Shown: positions 42,651-54,190 of the stretch, piece after piece
Position numbering within the stretch: position 1 is the first letter of the stretch
Layout: the number at the start of each line of letters is the position of its first letter
NCBI GenBank assembly: GCA_019925095.2
Contig: CM034412.1
Coordinates: 3,534,001 to 3,598,000, forward strand
Source of the DNA: Dendrolimus kikuchii
Taxonomy: Eukaryota; Arthropoda; Insecta; Lepidoptera; Lasiocampidae
DNA length: 64,000 nt
Direction: 5' to 3'
Translations under genes and position numbers: made by a program
The notes under the pieces: model-generated
Databases searched by the model: none
Told to the model about the DNA's origin: nothing
What the model saw: the letters and a program-made list of their open reading frames with translations, nothing else

Positions 42651-43703
42651 TTTTTGATTCTTGGCCTAAATAAACCATTCTAAAACCAAAAGTCTTAAAA
42701 TTTTATGATACAAAACACTGTTAAATTACATTTAAAATAGATTTAAAAGTAACATAATCAGCTTTCGTATACGCCCCGGAAAATTGCATGTTTGGGGCGT
42801 TTACACTCTAAAAATCTATGGATGTGTGATCAGAGATGGTTGCAACTGCCAATTAGCCTACTAATTCTATCAGTTTGTGGACTGTTGCTTTGTTTTCTTC
42901 AGTCGATTAAATAACAAGTAAAGAGTGAAAATAAGAAATTCTTTTCTTTCTCTATTTAGTTCTTAGTATATCAATTTATCAACTCAGACAACTAATTGTA
43001 TCATCTACGGTGTCGTTTACTACCCTCGCGTTTATGATCATTACCATTAGTTGCTGTTACGACACAAAATCTAAAAATATACGTTTTATTTACTACAAAA
43101 AATGGAGTCGTAAACACCAATTTTTGCGAATTGGGAAACTTTACATATACTGATCGATAGAGGAGAAAAAATTCAGTAGGGCTGCATTAAAAAGTAAATT
43201 TCGCCGAAATGGCGGTTACGTCCTTTGAGCCCCGAGGTATCGATATGCGCTTTGAGCTTCTAATCACGCGTGACTGCTGTTACACACTGTTTTACAACAC
43301 GTTTCAGTGTTGTTTAAAAAAATGCCACGCTCCGGAAATCGTATGCCAAATTATATGGCGAAACTCTTTAGCTTTAGATGCAGACGTACCCTGGCAACGT
43401 GCCAGACGTTGCCAATACTAGTTCAACTTCATTTTAACGCCCGTTTCATTGTTACAGAAATAAACTACGTTCAACGATCTCTTGATAGTCTAGTGCATTT
43501 CAATTTATTGCCGCTTTTGTTTATGGCCTGTTAATTTGCACAGGTATGTGGCGGGTTTGATGACTGATTGAAATCGAAGTGATGCTGTATACAGTTGGCG
43601 GCTAATGTACTGATTGTTGTAAAAGTTGGTTTCAAGTATCTAGCTATTAGAGCAACTAGCTAGTTTGTGTCTTCTTTTTAAATTCAAAAGTTTATATTCA
43701 AAA
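42651..43703. other. no gene recognised; hairpin at 42771-42808
   Basis: ACGCCCC and GGGGCGT at about 42773 and 42795 form a small hairpin. Overlapping open frames at 43209-43534 show no recognised domain. Confidence 0.45.
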
Positions 43704-44330
43704 CTAGAGGTCCCGACACACGTCCTGCGATGAGAAAATAAAAATCTAGGACCCAATCCTTCTAGCGCCTCCTACCGGTTCCAATTGTGAATCTCAATCG
43801 TAATTAACATCATCTTAACTGTCCCTGACTCATTTCACTCTCGCTCAATCACACAATTCTATGCGAACTTGCAGATACACATCACACCTAAGCACTTGAA
43901 GGGCTCACTTTGACACAATTACTTATAATAATTACACTAGTATATTTTTTTTCTCTTAATTAGGCAAATATCAAGGCTAATGGGTTGATCCTGGTGACCG
44001 GTATTATAGGTTTCTTTTTTTTACCTAATTCAGGCACCAGCTTCTTGCTTAATGTTCTTGCTAGTTTTAAGTTTCACTGTGTACTTAAAGATGAAATAAA
44101 TAATTATGTAATGTTAGGTTATGTTAATCTAAACCATTTGGGGATCCACTCAACCACACACAAAAAATCATCAAAATCGGCCCAGGTCCCAGTGCCATCT
44201 ATCGGTTCCAATTGTGAATCTAAACCATCCGGGGATCTACTTAAACACACACAAAAACATTAATCAAAATCGGTACAGTGGTGGTTCTCAAGTTATGCGC
44301 GTACATATATTTTCGCGATTGATTTTTATT
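43704..44330 (-). mobile_element. Helitron-like element with internal duplication
   Basis: Begins ACTAGAGGTCCCGACAC (antisense 3' end). The segment CGGTTCCAATTGTGAATCT occurs near 43774 and again near 44202, each followed by a CACACA stretch or AAAATCGG. Ends near TTTATTTATATAGATGG. Confidence 0.55.
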
Positions 44331-44334
44331 TATA

Positions 44335-44460
44335 TAGATGGATAAGTTCCACTGGAGAATATTTTTTGAAGGTTATTCTTGTATAAGTTACAACTTAAAT
44401 GTACTTTCTATTCTATATAGCGCTTCACGACATGTTATCGCGGCTTAAAAAGAAGAAGCA
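44335..44460 (-). mobile_element. CR1/L2-like LINE 3' UTR fragment
   Basis: AAGTTCCACTGGAGAATATT, TTGAAGGTTATTC and CGCTTCACGACATG correspond to the antisense 3' UTR of 29090-29685. Confidence 0.6.
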
Positions 44461-44804
44461 GTGTCCTAGATGACCTAAAGGCTAAAATGCACTAACACTA
44501 AATAAAACACTTATTAACTTGCCGTACTGGTTTATTGTACTGAACTAACTTATGAGTAAAATACAAAAGAGGTTAACAATATATACAGTACAAACGATAG
44601 TGTGTTTAATTAGGAGACAGCGCCATCTACTTTTGTGCTGATTGAACTATTGGACTAAGTATAGCGCTGTCTCCGACAAGCAGCAAGGATAAAAATAAAG
44701 TGTTTTCGTTTATCTAGCCCAGGCTCCTTTTTTAATGGACACAGAAGTATGTTATACAAGTAATTTGATATATTATATGACAACCTATCGAATAAAACCT
44801 GGGT

Positions 44805-44870
44805 AGTCTGGAAGAGATCGCTCTAAAGCGATAAGACCGCCTTTTGTTCCTGCCTTTACATGAAGTGACT
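44805..44870 (+). mobile_element. LINE 3' UTR fragment (GATA-tail family)
   Basis: GGTAGTCTGGAAGAGATCG, CTCTAAAGCGATAAGACCG and CCTTTTGTTCC, as in 23915-24000. Confidence 0.55.
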
Positions 44871-45104
44871 AAATAATTTCCTATATGTGTATATGGTGAA
44901 CGATAAAGATTTTTTTTATATATCTAAGGCAAGTGAATGAGTCATGTTGTAGATTTTTGCGAACAAAACATTTTTTTTTTCATACAAATTACAGTGGTTA
45001 CCTCAAATGCGGTCACCGCAAAATTAACCGTTATTCTGCCACTGGTTCATAAAACGTTTGCGAAATTACAAACTTTTAACCTTGTATATATTTTTTGTGA
45101 GATT

Positions 45105-45285
45105 TTTTTTTATTTTTTTATTGCATGAGTTCAGCAAACATACAGACGCCCTCCTGATGGAAAGCGTTAACCATAGCCTGTGGACATTTGTAACACAAAA
45201 GTGCTACAAATGCGCTGTTGCTCTTTAAACAACTCAAGGTTGCTATGGCGGCATACTCTAGGCCGGGTTGGTAGTCATCCCTTCT
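45105..45285 (-). mobile_element. SINE-like family A, truncated and deleted
   Basis: Antisense 3' end ATTGCATGAGTTCAGCAAAC, TGGAAAGCGTTAACCATAG, AATGCGCTGTTGCTCTTT, then a deletion to CAACTCAAGGTTGCTATGG. The 5' half is missing. Confidence 0.65.
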
Positions 45286-45317
45286 ATCCCTATATTGAGC
45301 CAGTATAAGTTTGTAAG

Positions 45318-45645
45318 TGTAAATTTCTAGGCGTCTTTAAGAACCTTAAACATACATACATACATAACTTCACGCCAGTTCTCTTGCGGGGTAGGCACGA
45401 ACAACAGAGCGCCATTTAGGCTTATTCTTACACACCTCACTTGCTTCTTTGACATTCATAACTCTTGTCATGCACGCTCGTCCGTTCTTAAGGCTCCTGA
45501 CATCACCTTCTGCTAGTACACGATCAATTTGATCATGGAAGGTGTGTCGTGGCCTTCCACGACTTCTGCATCCATCCACTTTTGCATTGTATATCTGTTT
45601 AGTCAAGATCCTTAAAGACGCCTAAAAATTTACTCGTAACTCAAT
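45318..45645. repeat. inverted repeat enclosing a CATA-tailed LINE
   Basis: GTAAATTTCTAGGCGTCTTT (left) and AAAGACGCCTAAAAATTTAC (right) are inverted. The LINE between them (45352-45605, minus) encodes MTKQIYNAKVDGCRS, GRPRHTFHDQIDRVL and the ARELA end. Text like the right arm recurs at 61937-62020 (AAAGAAGCCTACAAGCTTAC, CTCAATATGAATAAGA). Confidence 0.7.
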
Positions 45646-45751
45646 ATGAATAAGACCGTCTGTGTGCTACAGGTACTTAATTTATATTTTAATAAAACAT
45701 TCTGGACTTGCATGATAACCAATCAACCGGATATTCCTATACTTATAAGAC

Positions 45752-46212
45752 ATAATAATTAGAGATGTGACGAATAGTGGTTTGGTCGAATAGCGAATAT
45801 TCGGCCACGCTCTCGGCCGAAGCCCCGAATATTCGGCATAGAATATGTGAAATTTGTGCGTAGCAGGTTAGTATCGAAGCAATAATTTGTGAAGTATTTT
45901 CTTACGTTCTCGCTAATAATAGGCACACATTTAACGGTTTTAGCACATTTTGTATGATTTTTTACCAATTCATTCTGACATTTTAAAAACTGGACGAAAC
46001 GTAATATTAAAATAAATTAAAATAATTTAAATGGCATTTAACACTATTAAAACGTAGTTTTAAGAATTATATTTTTGATGGAAATATAAACAATTTTGAG
46101 CAATATGTGCGTTTTTTTCACTATATGATATTCGGCCGATCAGTTAACAAAGTGGCCGAATACGCCGAACACCGAATAGCAGCCGAATATTCGTGGCATC
46201 TCTAATAATAAT
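45752..46212. mobile_element. hAT-type MITE (445 bp), 8-bp TSD
   Basis: The element is 45760-46204. Ends are TAGAGATG and CATCTCTA, with CGAATA and ATTCGGCC-rich subterminal sequence on both sides in inverted order. ATAATAAT flanks it at 45752-45759 and 46205-46212. The 8-bp duplication with these ends points to hAT. There is no transposase. Confidence 0.75.
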
Positions 46213-46860
46213 ACATGTTGCCTGTCATTATGTCTACGATTATTATGCCCACTTCCTTGTTGATAATGCATTAAGATAATCAAATCCAGTTCTAACTTAT
46301 TATGCCTATCGATATTAAAATCAAAATTGATATACGTACAATGGACCAAAGCGATGGTGAACCACCCATAATGCTAAAATCGCCTGGCAAAAACTTTCGC
46401 TAACAACGCAATGACACGCCTTCATGTAAAACATCAGTTTTAAGGGGCGGGGTTTTATTATTACCTGTTTTAGGTTTTACAAGGAGGCAATAGTTTATAA
46501 ACAAAACGAGAGCAGAACACAAAAGAAAAAGGACGTCGTCAATCGACAATGTCCAAATTGCAACTAAACAAGAGTAATAGTTTCCTTTAGTTTAAACAAT
46601 TCAGAAACGTCCTGATTGGTGTATAAGACATATGACAGTGTGTGCGTGGATGTCGAAACTTTACAAGCCGTTCAAAGCAAAATGTTAGGGAATTGATCAA
46701 GGAGGAATTTGACCGAACGTACATACGGTGAACATTCAATTTTCTTGACAAACTGTCGCATTCTAACGGCAAAATTAACCAAACCGAAATAATTAGGTGT
46801 TGCTGTCGCAAATGTCCGTAATGCAAATTTTATCAATTTTGTTGATCAGTCTAACGTACC
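46213..46860. other. no gene recognised
   Basis: Minus-strand open frames near 46140-46349 and 46587-46826 are unrecognised. Confidence 0.45.
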
Positions 46861-47025
46861 TTTTAATCGAATTGAATCAATTTGCTTGAAATGCACGGAA
46901 CTGAAATGATAAGATGGTCCTCGATAACATCGAGTTATTAATGTTATGTTTTTATAGAATCCCTTTGGTTAATTCCTTCAAATTGAAAGACAGAAATGAA
47001 CCGTCTAATTTTATTTTATTTGGGG
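46861..47025. repeat. dispersed repeat shared with 18840-19290
   Basis: ATCGAATTGAATCAATTTGC and TTGAAAGACAGAAATGAACC match text at 18850 and 19245. Confidence 0.45.
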
Positions 47026-47289
47026 AGCTAACGGCAGTAGTCTTACAAACTAAAGTTACAGAGAAAGCTAAAGAACAGCTATAAACCACAGATGACAAGG
47101 AAATAAAAAAAAGTATAAAATACAATAATTTTAGAAAAGTAAAGAACAATAATATGGAAATTTTGTGACGGGGAAACTAATTATTATTAAAATAGACTTT
47201 GATTAATTTCGCGCATTTACAGATACTAAACTATCCACAAACCAGTCAATGTCCACATAATCCGACTTGCTGAGTTTGTTGAATTCATA

Positions 47290-47852
47290 GATAGAGATCC
47301 CAGTCACCCCAGACTTACGTGATTTTAGGAAAGATTAAATTTTTTAGGATCGGGAGTTTAATATAAACTTAGAAAGGAATGGATACTCGCTAAGCTGAAA
47401 GCGGGGCCGTTTTTCAGTTAGCAGCTATCAAAGGTGGAAAATAACCATGGGAAGATGTTTGGCCCGTCAGATTTGTCTGGCTCATTGGAAAATATTTTAA
47501 AATATTATACTTGATAATATATATAAAATTTAGCCTTCCTAAAATGACGTAAGTTCCCATTTTTTTTAAAGTGTCTGTCAAAAGTTATGGCCCACAGGAA
47601 GTGTCTGGCAACTGTATTATATCTTCGTTTATAACAATATCATATATGACATATGTAAAAAACTAGCCTTGCTACTTTGAAGTACGTTAGAATGGTTATT
47701 TTCCACCTTTGATAGCTGCTACCTGAAAAACGGCCCCGCTTTCAGCTTGCGAGTATCCATTCCTTTCCAAGTTTATGTTAAACTACCGATACTGAAAATT
47801 TCATCTTTCCTAAAATCACGTAAGTCTGGGGTGACTGGGATCTCAATCTATC
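47290..47852. mobile_element. foldback element F2 with ~160-bp terminal inverted repeats
   Basis: The left arm 47290-47455 and right arm 47692-47852 are inverted. The left has GATCCCAGTCACCCCAGAC, TACGTGATTTTAGGAAAG, AAAGGAATGGATACTCGC and AGCTATCAAAGGTGGAAAAT; the right has each as reverse complement in opposite order. A 240-bp loop separates them. GATAG ends precede AGATCCC. There is no coding sequence and no clear TSD. Confidence 0.85.
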
Positions 47853-48371
47853 ATTGACTGTTTTAACAATAAATAAGTGGCGTCTGAAGGCTTGTACGTG
47901 TCAAAGGCGAATGTAGTAATTTTCTAGGGCGTACAAGACTAGGGGGAACATACAAATGTAGGTTTTCGATATAACTAGCACAGTCAATAATGTCGGCTTC
48001 AACTATTATGTTCTTCGAATTTAATTATAAATTAAATCTTGTAGTTTTTGCAAATATTTTTTTTTTAATATCACGTTTTGTACATGGCGGCTACCGTTTC
48101 CTGCGCACGGCCGCCGTAAGTCTTACCATAATCATACAGACCAGAGGTGAAATACATTAGCGTAAATTACGCTCTGTGCGAAATTACGTATTTTTGTCAG
48201 TGGCTAATGAATAGTAATGCAATAATTAACGTTGTTTAACGTATTGTGGAAGTAGCTTTGACTAGGAAGTTGCAAAGATAAAATGTATAGCAATATTACT
48301 ATAAAAACCGTCTTCATCTTATGCGGTTATTATACTACACTGATTTAGGGACTCTTTTTTTTAATTAGAGT
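47853..48371. other. no gene recognised
   Basis: A GC-rich patch at 48082-48122 has ATGGCGGCTACC and then GTAAGT, but it is too short to call an exon. Confidence 0.4.
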
Positions 48372-48562
48372 GGGATGTTTTGTGAATTAAAACTAAATAA
48401 TTAAAATGAGCAAGTTGGCGGTGCGCTAAATAAAACTTTAATAATACTTATCGAGACTTGATATCCTTGTCTTCCGTGATCACTGCTACTGAAAAGTGTC
48501 CGAAACGTCGGAATAATAAAAATCAAATAAAATACCGCGCTTAAAACCGTTGAAACGTACTT
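48372..48562 (+). mobile_element. long-TIR MITE, right half (copy 4)
   Basis: AACTAAATAATTAAAATGAG, CAAGTTGGCGGTGCGCT, GTGATCACTGCTACTG, GAAACGTCGGAATAATAAAA and CGCGCTTAAAACCGTTG follow the right half of copy 1. The left half is absent. Confidence 0.65.
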
Positions 48563-49130
48563 TTAATTTATTTGAATTTTGTACTGATGTGACCCTACCC
48601 TATGTGGCTGGGACCCTAACACTTAAGGAGGAAAACAAGCTGTTAGTGGCTGAAAGAGAGGTCCTAAGAAAGATCCTGGGTCCGACTCGGGGAAGCAATG
48701 TCAACTATTGTCCGTAATATTTTTTCAAAAATCCAAAACATGGTTTCTTTGAAACACAAAACCTCTACCGCGCGTAAGCCACAGATAGATATGGATGGAG
48801 AATCACTGGACGAATAACAAAGTTCTTGAATTAAGAAATGAAATAAGCGATAAGTGTTAAACAATTAAAACAAATACGAATGGTTCATCATATAAACTCA
48901 TGTCAATGCCACGTTGCGAACATACAGCCATTATGATTAATTGTTATGTATCAGTGAACGGTGGTCTGCTTTAGCCTCCTTCGATCACTATCTGAATAGC
49001 CTTGACCAAAAGAACTGTTAAACGAGAATAATTTAAATCGACAAGTGCATTTAGTTCTTACATTGTGTTATAATACTTTTTGTTTATAAGAATGTTTTGA
49101 ATAATGTGCTATAACTCGTATTACTTTATT
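48563..49130. other. no gene recognised
   Basis: 48585-48690 (GTGGCTGGGACCC, GGTCCTAAGAAAGATCC) resembles decayed coding text of a retroelement, reading ERE VLRKILG-like on the plus strand (VAERE-VLRKILGP). Not firm. Confidence 0.35.
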
Positions 49131-49425
49131 CGTGCAGGAACGGAGAAAGAATACAATTGTCTGCGGCCGAGGCGACAAAACAACCCACAGCCAGGTGGTA
49201 GGGCATTTGCCCGGCTGGATGGCTACCACACCTGGTCTAGAGTATGTCGCTATAACAACCATGAGTTGTGTTCCGGCATTAGTGACCAGGTTCCAGTCTC
49301 TTTTAAGAGAGCAGCAGCACATTTGTAGCAACTTTGGTGTTGCAAATGTCCATAGGCGATGGTAACCGTTTTCCATCAAGTGGGCCGTCTGTCTGTCTGC
49401 TGAACTCCTGCAATAAAAAAATAAT
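49131..49425 (+). mobile_element. SINE-like family A, small 5' deletion
   Basis: CGTGCAGGAACGGAGAAAG to TGAACTCCTGCAAT plus A-rich tail. About 14 bp is missing in the GGGCGGCCTGTCGTAAGAGG segment (CTGCGGCCGAGGCGAC). Confidence 0.8.
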
Positions 49426-49518
49426 AAACCGACAGGGCTGGATTTAGCATGGAGGAGGGTCACCCACCTGTCTTAGGTTGTTATGTGTACGTATATAACA
49501 TAAATGCTATTTTCGTCC

Positions 49519-49830
49519 TGCAGAAGCGTGCTATTCGCTCAATTTACAACATGGGAGCGCGGGAGTCCTTGCGACATAAGTTTAAAGAAATAAATATTTT
49601 AACAATGGCTTCACAGTATATACTTGAAAATGCACTATATGTTAAGAAAAATATCTCGGGTTTTCCCAGATTAGATGATGTACACTGTAAAAATACTAGG
49701 AACACAAAAAAGTTAGAAACTCCCACACGTAGGCTCCATAAAGTTTACGATATTTCGTAGGGCAAAGTAATAATTCTCTTCGATAAAATCCCAGAAACGT
49801 TCAAGAGTTTTCAATAACCAAATTAATAAA
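49519..49830 (+). pseudogene. CR1/Jockey-type reverse transcriptase C-terminal remnant
   Basis: Plus frame: LQKRAIRSIYNMGARESLRH, KFKEINILTMASQYILENAL, YVKKNISGFPRLDD, TRNTKKLETPTRRLHKV, a TAG at 49758, then GKVIILFDKIPETFKS. LQKRA.R.I....R.S....F...NI.T..S.YI...L.Y is the conserved thumb-connection text of these polymerases. The TAG is internal relative to the family. Confidence 0.8.
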
Positions 49831-50317
49831 CAAAAAACAAAGCAACTTTTTAATTTAATTCTTTTTACATTTTTTTTCCTTTACCTTATTAATTTTGACA
49901 AAATTATTCATTCATTAATTATATTTGTACTCGATATATGCATAATATTGACATTAATTAATTAACTTACTAGAAATTGACTTTTGAATTGTAAACGCTG
50001 TGCACTCCTTTAATGGGTCCACACATCCAGAACTTTTATTATAAACGATTTGTAATGTAACATAATAATGTATGTGCTGTTGGCGTGCCTTAAATAAATA
50101 AATAAGCTTTTGTGTGATACATGTTTGCAACACCAACGGTGTCTTAAGGTACACCACAACATAAAAATCACTAAATTAATGTCAGACACAGTAACAAAAA
50201 TAAACAATAAGCGTGTATGGACTCTAAAATTTTTCATAGAAATTAAGTAGTAAAAAAGGGTACGGAACTCGAGTCCGTAGAGATGTTAATAATAATAATA
50301 ATAAACCCACCCTCACA
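49831..50317. other. no gene recognised
   Basis: AT-rich; a short (AAT)n tract at 50286-50303 abuts the next element. Confidence 0.5.
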
Positions 50318-50712
50318 CCCATGTTGCCCCTGTCTTTATGGCATTTTTTGGGGCCCATGCAGGGAGTGGCGAGTCACCGTCTGCCCATTTTTCCATGTTC
50401 CCTGAACATTGCGACGGGCAGACGCCATAGTCCCCATATTCCCAGACCCCTAGTACCATTAGCAGTTCACCACAATAGCCCGGTACTTTTTGTCCTCATT
50501 TCCCACAATAGTCCTACACTGGCCGGGGCTTGTCCTTGGGTGCATTACTATATGGTGTGGACAGGGATAATCGCCGGTCAGTGTCACGCCACATTTACAT
50601 TAAATTTGTCAAGGGGCCTCTACGTGTTGGCCTTCCCATGGCCCCACGCAAGCCCTCCAAAAGTCCGGGCCATTTTTATGGCCCGTGGTCTTGAAAGACA
50701 TACAGTATAATA
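50318..50712 (+). mobile_element. R1-clade LINE 3' UTR
   Basis: GGCCCATGCAGGGAGTGGCG, AGTCACCGTCTGCCC, ATTGCGACGGGCAGACGCC, CCTTGGGTGCATTACTATA, GGACAGGGATAATCGCCGG, GGCCTTCCCATGGCCCCACG and TTTTTATGGCCCGTGGTC form the conserved 3' UTR of a widespread lepidopteran R1-group LINE. It ends in an (ATA)n tail. Open frames here are UTR composition. Confidence 0.75.
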
Positions 50713-51226
50713 ATAATAAAAAAAAACACCAACGGCGTGACCAACGCGTTGCCAGCCTTGGCGATGGGATAAAAAGATGGAATAGGTAGAAGAAGAAATG
50801 CGTTATCGAAACTATCACTTCTTCACGCCCATATCCTGTGAGAGCGTGGTATGACACCAATCGTCCTGGGCCATGATAATGATCGCAGCATAGCTTTACC
50901 ACGTTAGGTTCGTTGAATGCGCGTGTTTCATCGCGCACTTTCATGATTTTTTTATAACTGGCCAATGACTTTTTGTCTGGGTTACTATATTAAAACATAT
51001 TAATACAAGTGTCACATGTTCAATTCGGTCGCCAGTATGAGAATATTCTCGCATGTGTTTGTCACATATTATTCTTTTGTGTTGTAAAAAACTTGTTACG
51101 GCTTCCGGGTTTTTTAATGTATTTGTCCAAACCTCATTGGACATATTATTCTCTTTGTATGATTTAATTCTTTAAGATTTTCTTTTTTTATGTTATGTCA
51201 AATCTATCAAAGAAAATATAGCACAC
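50713..51226. other. no gene recognised
   Basis: Text near 50738-50785 (GTTGCCAGCCTTGGCGATG, GGATAAAAAGATGG) recurs weakly at 13215-13245 (GTTGCCAGCCTCTACGATG); probably a LINE fragment. Confidence 0.4.
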
Positions 51227-51440
51227 TAGCTGTCCCGGCAGACGTTGTTCCGCCCTGAAGAAATAAAATTTAGAACCCGATTCCAGCGCCACCTACCGGG
51301 TCCAAATGTAAGCTATCCTATCTTTCAAGTAGGATCAAACTGCACGCGGTGTGCAAATTTGATTAAAATCGGTCGAGTAGTTTTGGAGTCCATCGCGGAC
51401 AAACAACGTGACACGTAATTTATATATATTAAGATATTAA
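51227..51440 (-). mobile_element. Helitron-like element
   Basis: CACTAGCTGTCCCGGCAGAC (antisense 3' end), CCGATTCCAGCGCCACCTAC, AAAATCGGTCGAGTAGTTTT and TTTATATATATTAAGAT (antisense 5' end). Confidence 0.6.
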
Positions 51441-51559
51441 TATCTAAAACATTTTCATTTAATTCAATCTATATTGAAATACAGTCTGCTAGCCATACAA
51501 TTTATATAGTTTTAAATCAATCATCTATAATATACAGTATACTACAAATTGTACACCAG

Positions 51560-52556
51560 TTTCTTAAAAAAAAAACCAACTTCAAAAACTAAAAAGTATA
51601 AAATAACTTATTTTTAAAGATATTATTATTAATATATATACGACTTCAAGATGTTTTAGATAATATACATTAATAATAATAGCTTTAGAAATAAGTTATT
51701 TTATACTTTTTAGTTTTTGAAGTCGGTTTTTTTTAAACGAAGTTTATTTTATTTTATTTGTTACTTTTTAGTGTCTAGCTATGTATGGGTAGACCTACGA
51801 AAGGTGCCGTGCTCCTTAAAAAATATAGGTCCCAAGAAACGGGAAAAAAAATGATCGTAAAATGAAAAGTACTGGGCCAAACTATGTTAAATTTTTACGG
51901 TACTAAATGGCAACTATTCCGCGTCAAACTAAACAAGAATCACGTAAATCGGATCATAAATCTCAGCGTAATCGGTGTACACATGAAACGGAATGGAAAA
52001 TTTTTCATAAAATTTTTTTCATAAAATGTAAAATACTGGGTCAAACTATGTCAAATTTTTAGGGAACCAAATGGCAGCTATTCCGCGTCGAACAAAAAAA
52101 GAATCACGTAAATCGGATCATAACTCTCAGAGTAATCGGTGTACATATGGAACGGAATGGAATTTTTTTCATAAAAATTTTTCATAAAATGAATACTACT
52201 GGGCCAAACTATGTCAAATTTTTAGGGGACCAAATGGCAGCTATTCCGCGTCGAACAAAAAAAAGAATCACGTAAATCGGATCATAACTCTCAGAGCAAT
52301 CGGTGTACATATGGAACGGAATGGAAATTTTTTCATAAAAAAATTTCATAAAATGAAAACTGCGGGGCCAAACTATGTCAAATTTTTAGGGGACCAAATG
52401 CCGGCTATTTCGCGTCGAACAAAAAAAGAATCACGTAAATCGGATCATAAATCTCGGAGTAATCGGTGAACATACATTAAAAAAAAAACAAATAAAAATA
52501 AAAAAGATCCTGACAAATTGAGAACCTCCTCCTTTTTTTGAAGTGGTTAATAAATG
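51560..52556. mobile_element. CGACTTCAAAA-ended element with palindromic head and tandem core
   Basis: The left end AAAACCAACTTCAAAAAC and right end TTTTTTTGAAGTGGTTAA are inverted. The head 51560-51735 is itself a foldback (AAAAAGTATAAAATAACTTA and its reverse complement). The core is a 162-bp tandem array (separate entry). The tail CTGACAAATTGAGAACCTCC before TTTTTTTGAAG is a repeat end I recall from Lepidoptera. No transposase is seen. Confidence 0.6.
51857..52475 (+). repeat. four tandem units of 161-164 bp
   Basis: The marker ACTGGGCCAAACTATGT (or a close variant) begins at 51871, 52035, 52198 and 52359. Each unit also has TTTTTAGGGGACCAAATGG, GCTATTCCGCGTCGAAC, AGAATCACGTAAATCGGATC and AATCGGTGTACATATGGAAC. 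Units differ by a few percent by eye. No frame stays open across units. Confidence 0.9.
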
Positions 52557-54029
52557 TTTTTTTTCCGTCCGTCTGGCTGAGTTTTAAGATAATTATCGGG
52601 CAAGTGCGAAGCATTTGTAGTGTGTACTTCTGCTCTTTATCTGACTGTTACATGTACCTACAAGTATTCGTTCACAAAAATGAATCAAAGCATTTGTTGA
52701 ATTAAAACAGTATTTCCATCGTATCATTTCATTGGTCGTACAGAAAAGGGACCTTCCAAAAAGTGATTCTATTTTTAAAATCGTCAAGATGTCAGCCGGT
52801 AAGGATGCTCGAATTCTAAATTTAAAACCCCTTGGTGCGTCTGCGCATGCAATGCAGTGTTGCCGTGTGTTGTGTATATTTTCAAATTAATTTTTTGAAT
52901 TTATGCAACACCTGCGTAGTTTTTGGCTGCAGGTGAACGCTATTACATATTATTACGTACGTTATAATTCATTCAATTCTTAAGTTGATAACTGTATTAA
53001 TTAAACGTTTCAATTTGCTAATTAATTATCTCAACTAATAATGCTTTGTTTGTTTATTCGTTGTTTTTATAATTAGTATGACGCTCACCTTTTCTCAACT
53101 TGCATTCAGCTTAGTATGCCTATTCCTTTCACATGTACATGTATACAATGTTTGTTACATTACATACCATGTTGTAAAGTAACTTTTAGATGTGTTGCAC
53201 ACATCGAAAAGTTAATTATCAATATTATCATACTAGGAAACTTTTGTCAAGTTTTTAAGAATTATCGACCGCATCGTCTCGTTTAGCCAAAAAATAAACT
53301 CTTGGCGGTCTGTTACAAACGCCGTAGGCTGCGTTCGCCGTGACACTGTACGCGACCTACGAATGCTTATTATGAAATTGTACTATAGTGATCTCTCTCA
53401 GACGCCTGACGCTGCACACGTACGTTATACGCCGCGGCCGCAATCATTCTTGAGCCTTCCAGCGTAACGACGTCAATTAATCTGCCATGCAAATCTTTCC
53501 AATCATACACATCGCACTGGAAAAACTGACGTGTATTTGGCTATGTCTTATATCTTACTATTAATTAAATTGCTCTACCATCGGTTGTTACTTTTATGGA
53601 GCTTGTGTTAAATTTTAACCGTTAGTAAGGCAAATGAACGGTTGGTAAGATATAGGAACTAGTTATTATGTTTCCAGAGTAACCCTCGGTATATGTATGC
53701 TACCTGCATACATACTGTTATATGATGCTAGACGCCGATTTCAGCGTCTTTGACAGACCACGACCTTAGGCGAACCGACATTTGATATGATAATCAGCCA
53801 AATTGAAACGTCGCTCCGTGACGTCTGTGCTCGACTCGTCTAGTTAATTTGAAAAACATAATTTGGCTCTCAAGTATAGTTTAGCGGAAGAGTATTGTTT
53901 TTTTTTAATATTTTACTATTACATATTCCTTGGTTGCCTTAACCATATGATGGATAGCTCGTTTATTTGGACACCAAGATATTAACGTAAAAAATGTATG
54001 CTTTGTAATTCTAAACTCTATAAGGTAAT
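52557..54029. other. no gene recognised
   Basis: About 1.5 kb without a recognised repeat, apart from 53620-53660 (see 8310-10737). A CpG-richer patch lies at 53318-53450 (CGTACGTTATACGCCGCGGC) with no start, donor or long frame. Confidence 0.45.
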
Positions 54030-54085
54030 AAGGGCGGTCTTGTTGCTTAAAGCAACCTCTTCCAGACGACTTTTGGATGGATAAG
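54030..54085 (-). mobile_element. LINE 3' UTR fragment (GATA-tail family)
   Basis: GGGCGGTCTTGTTGCTTAAA, GCAACCTCTTCCAGACGAC and TTTTGGATGGATAAG are the antisense of 23915-24000. Confidence 0.55.
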
Positions 54086-54190
54086 ATCTGATTAGAGTGG
54101 AGTGGTAACCAAGTACTTGGTAACACTGTAACAAAATAGCTATGTAAATTTGATAGATACATGTATTTACAAGTACAAATAATAAATTTA

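Noticed and set aside
48084..48120. ATGGCGGCTACC followed by GTAAGT, a possible mini-exon
   Set aside because: Only 32 bases; no supporting acceptor, second exon or protein similarity.
50321..50710. Open frame of 129 codons on the plus strand
   Set aside because: Coincides with a conserved R1-clade 3' UTR.
51857..52475. Regular repeats considered as a CRISPR-like array
   Set aside because: Units are 161-164 bp and similar throughout, with no short repeat plus unique spacer structure; this is a eukaryotic tandem repeat in a mobile element.
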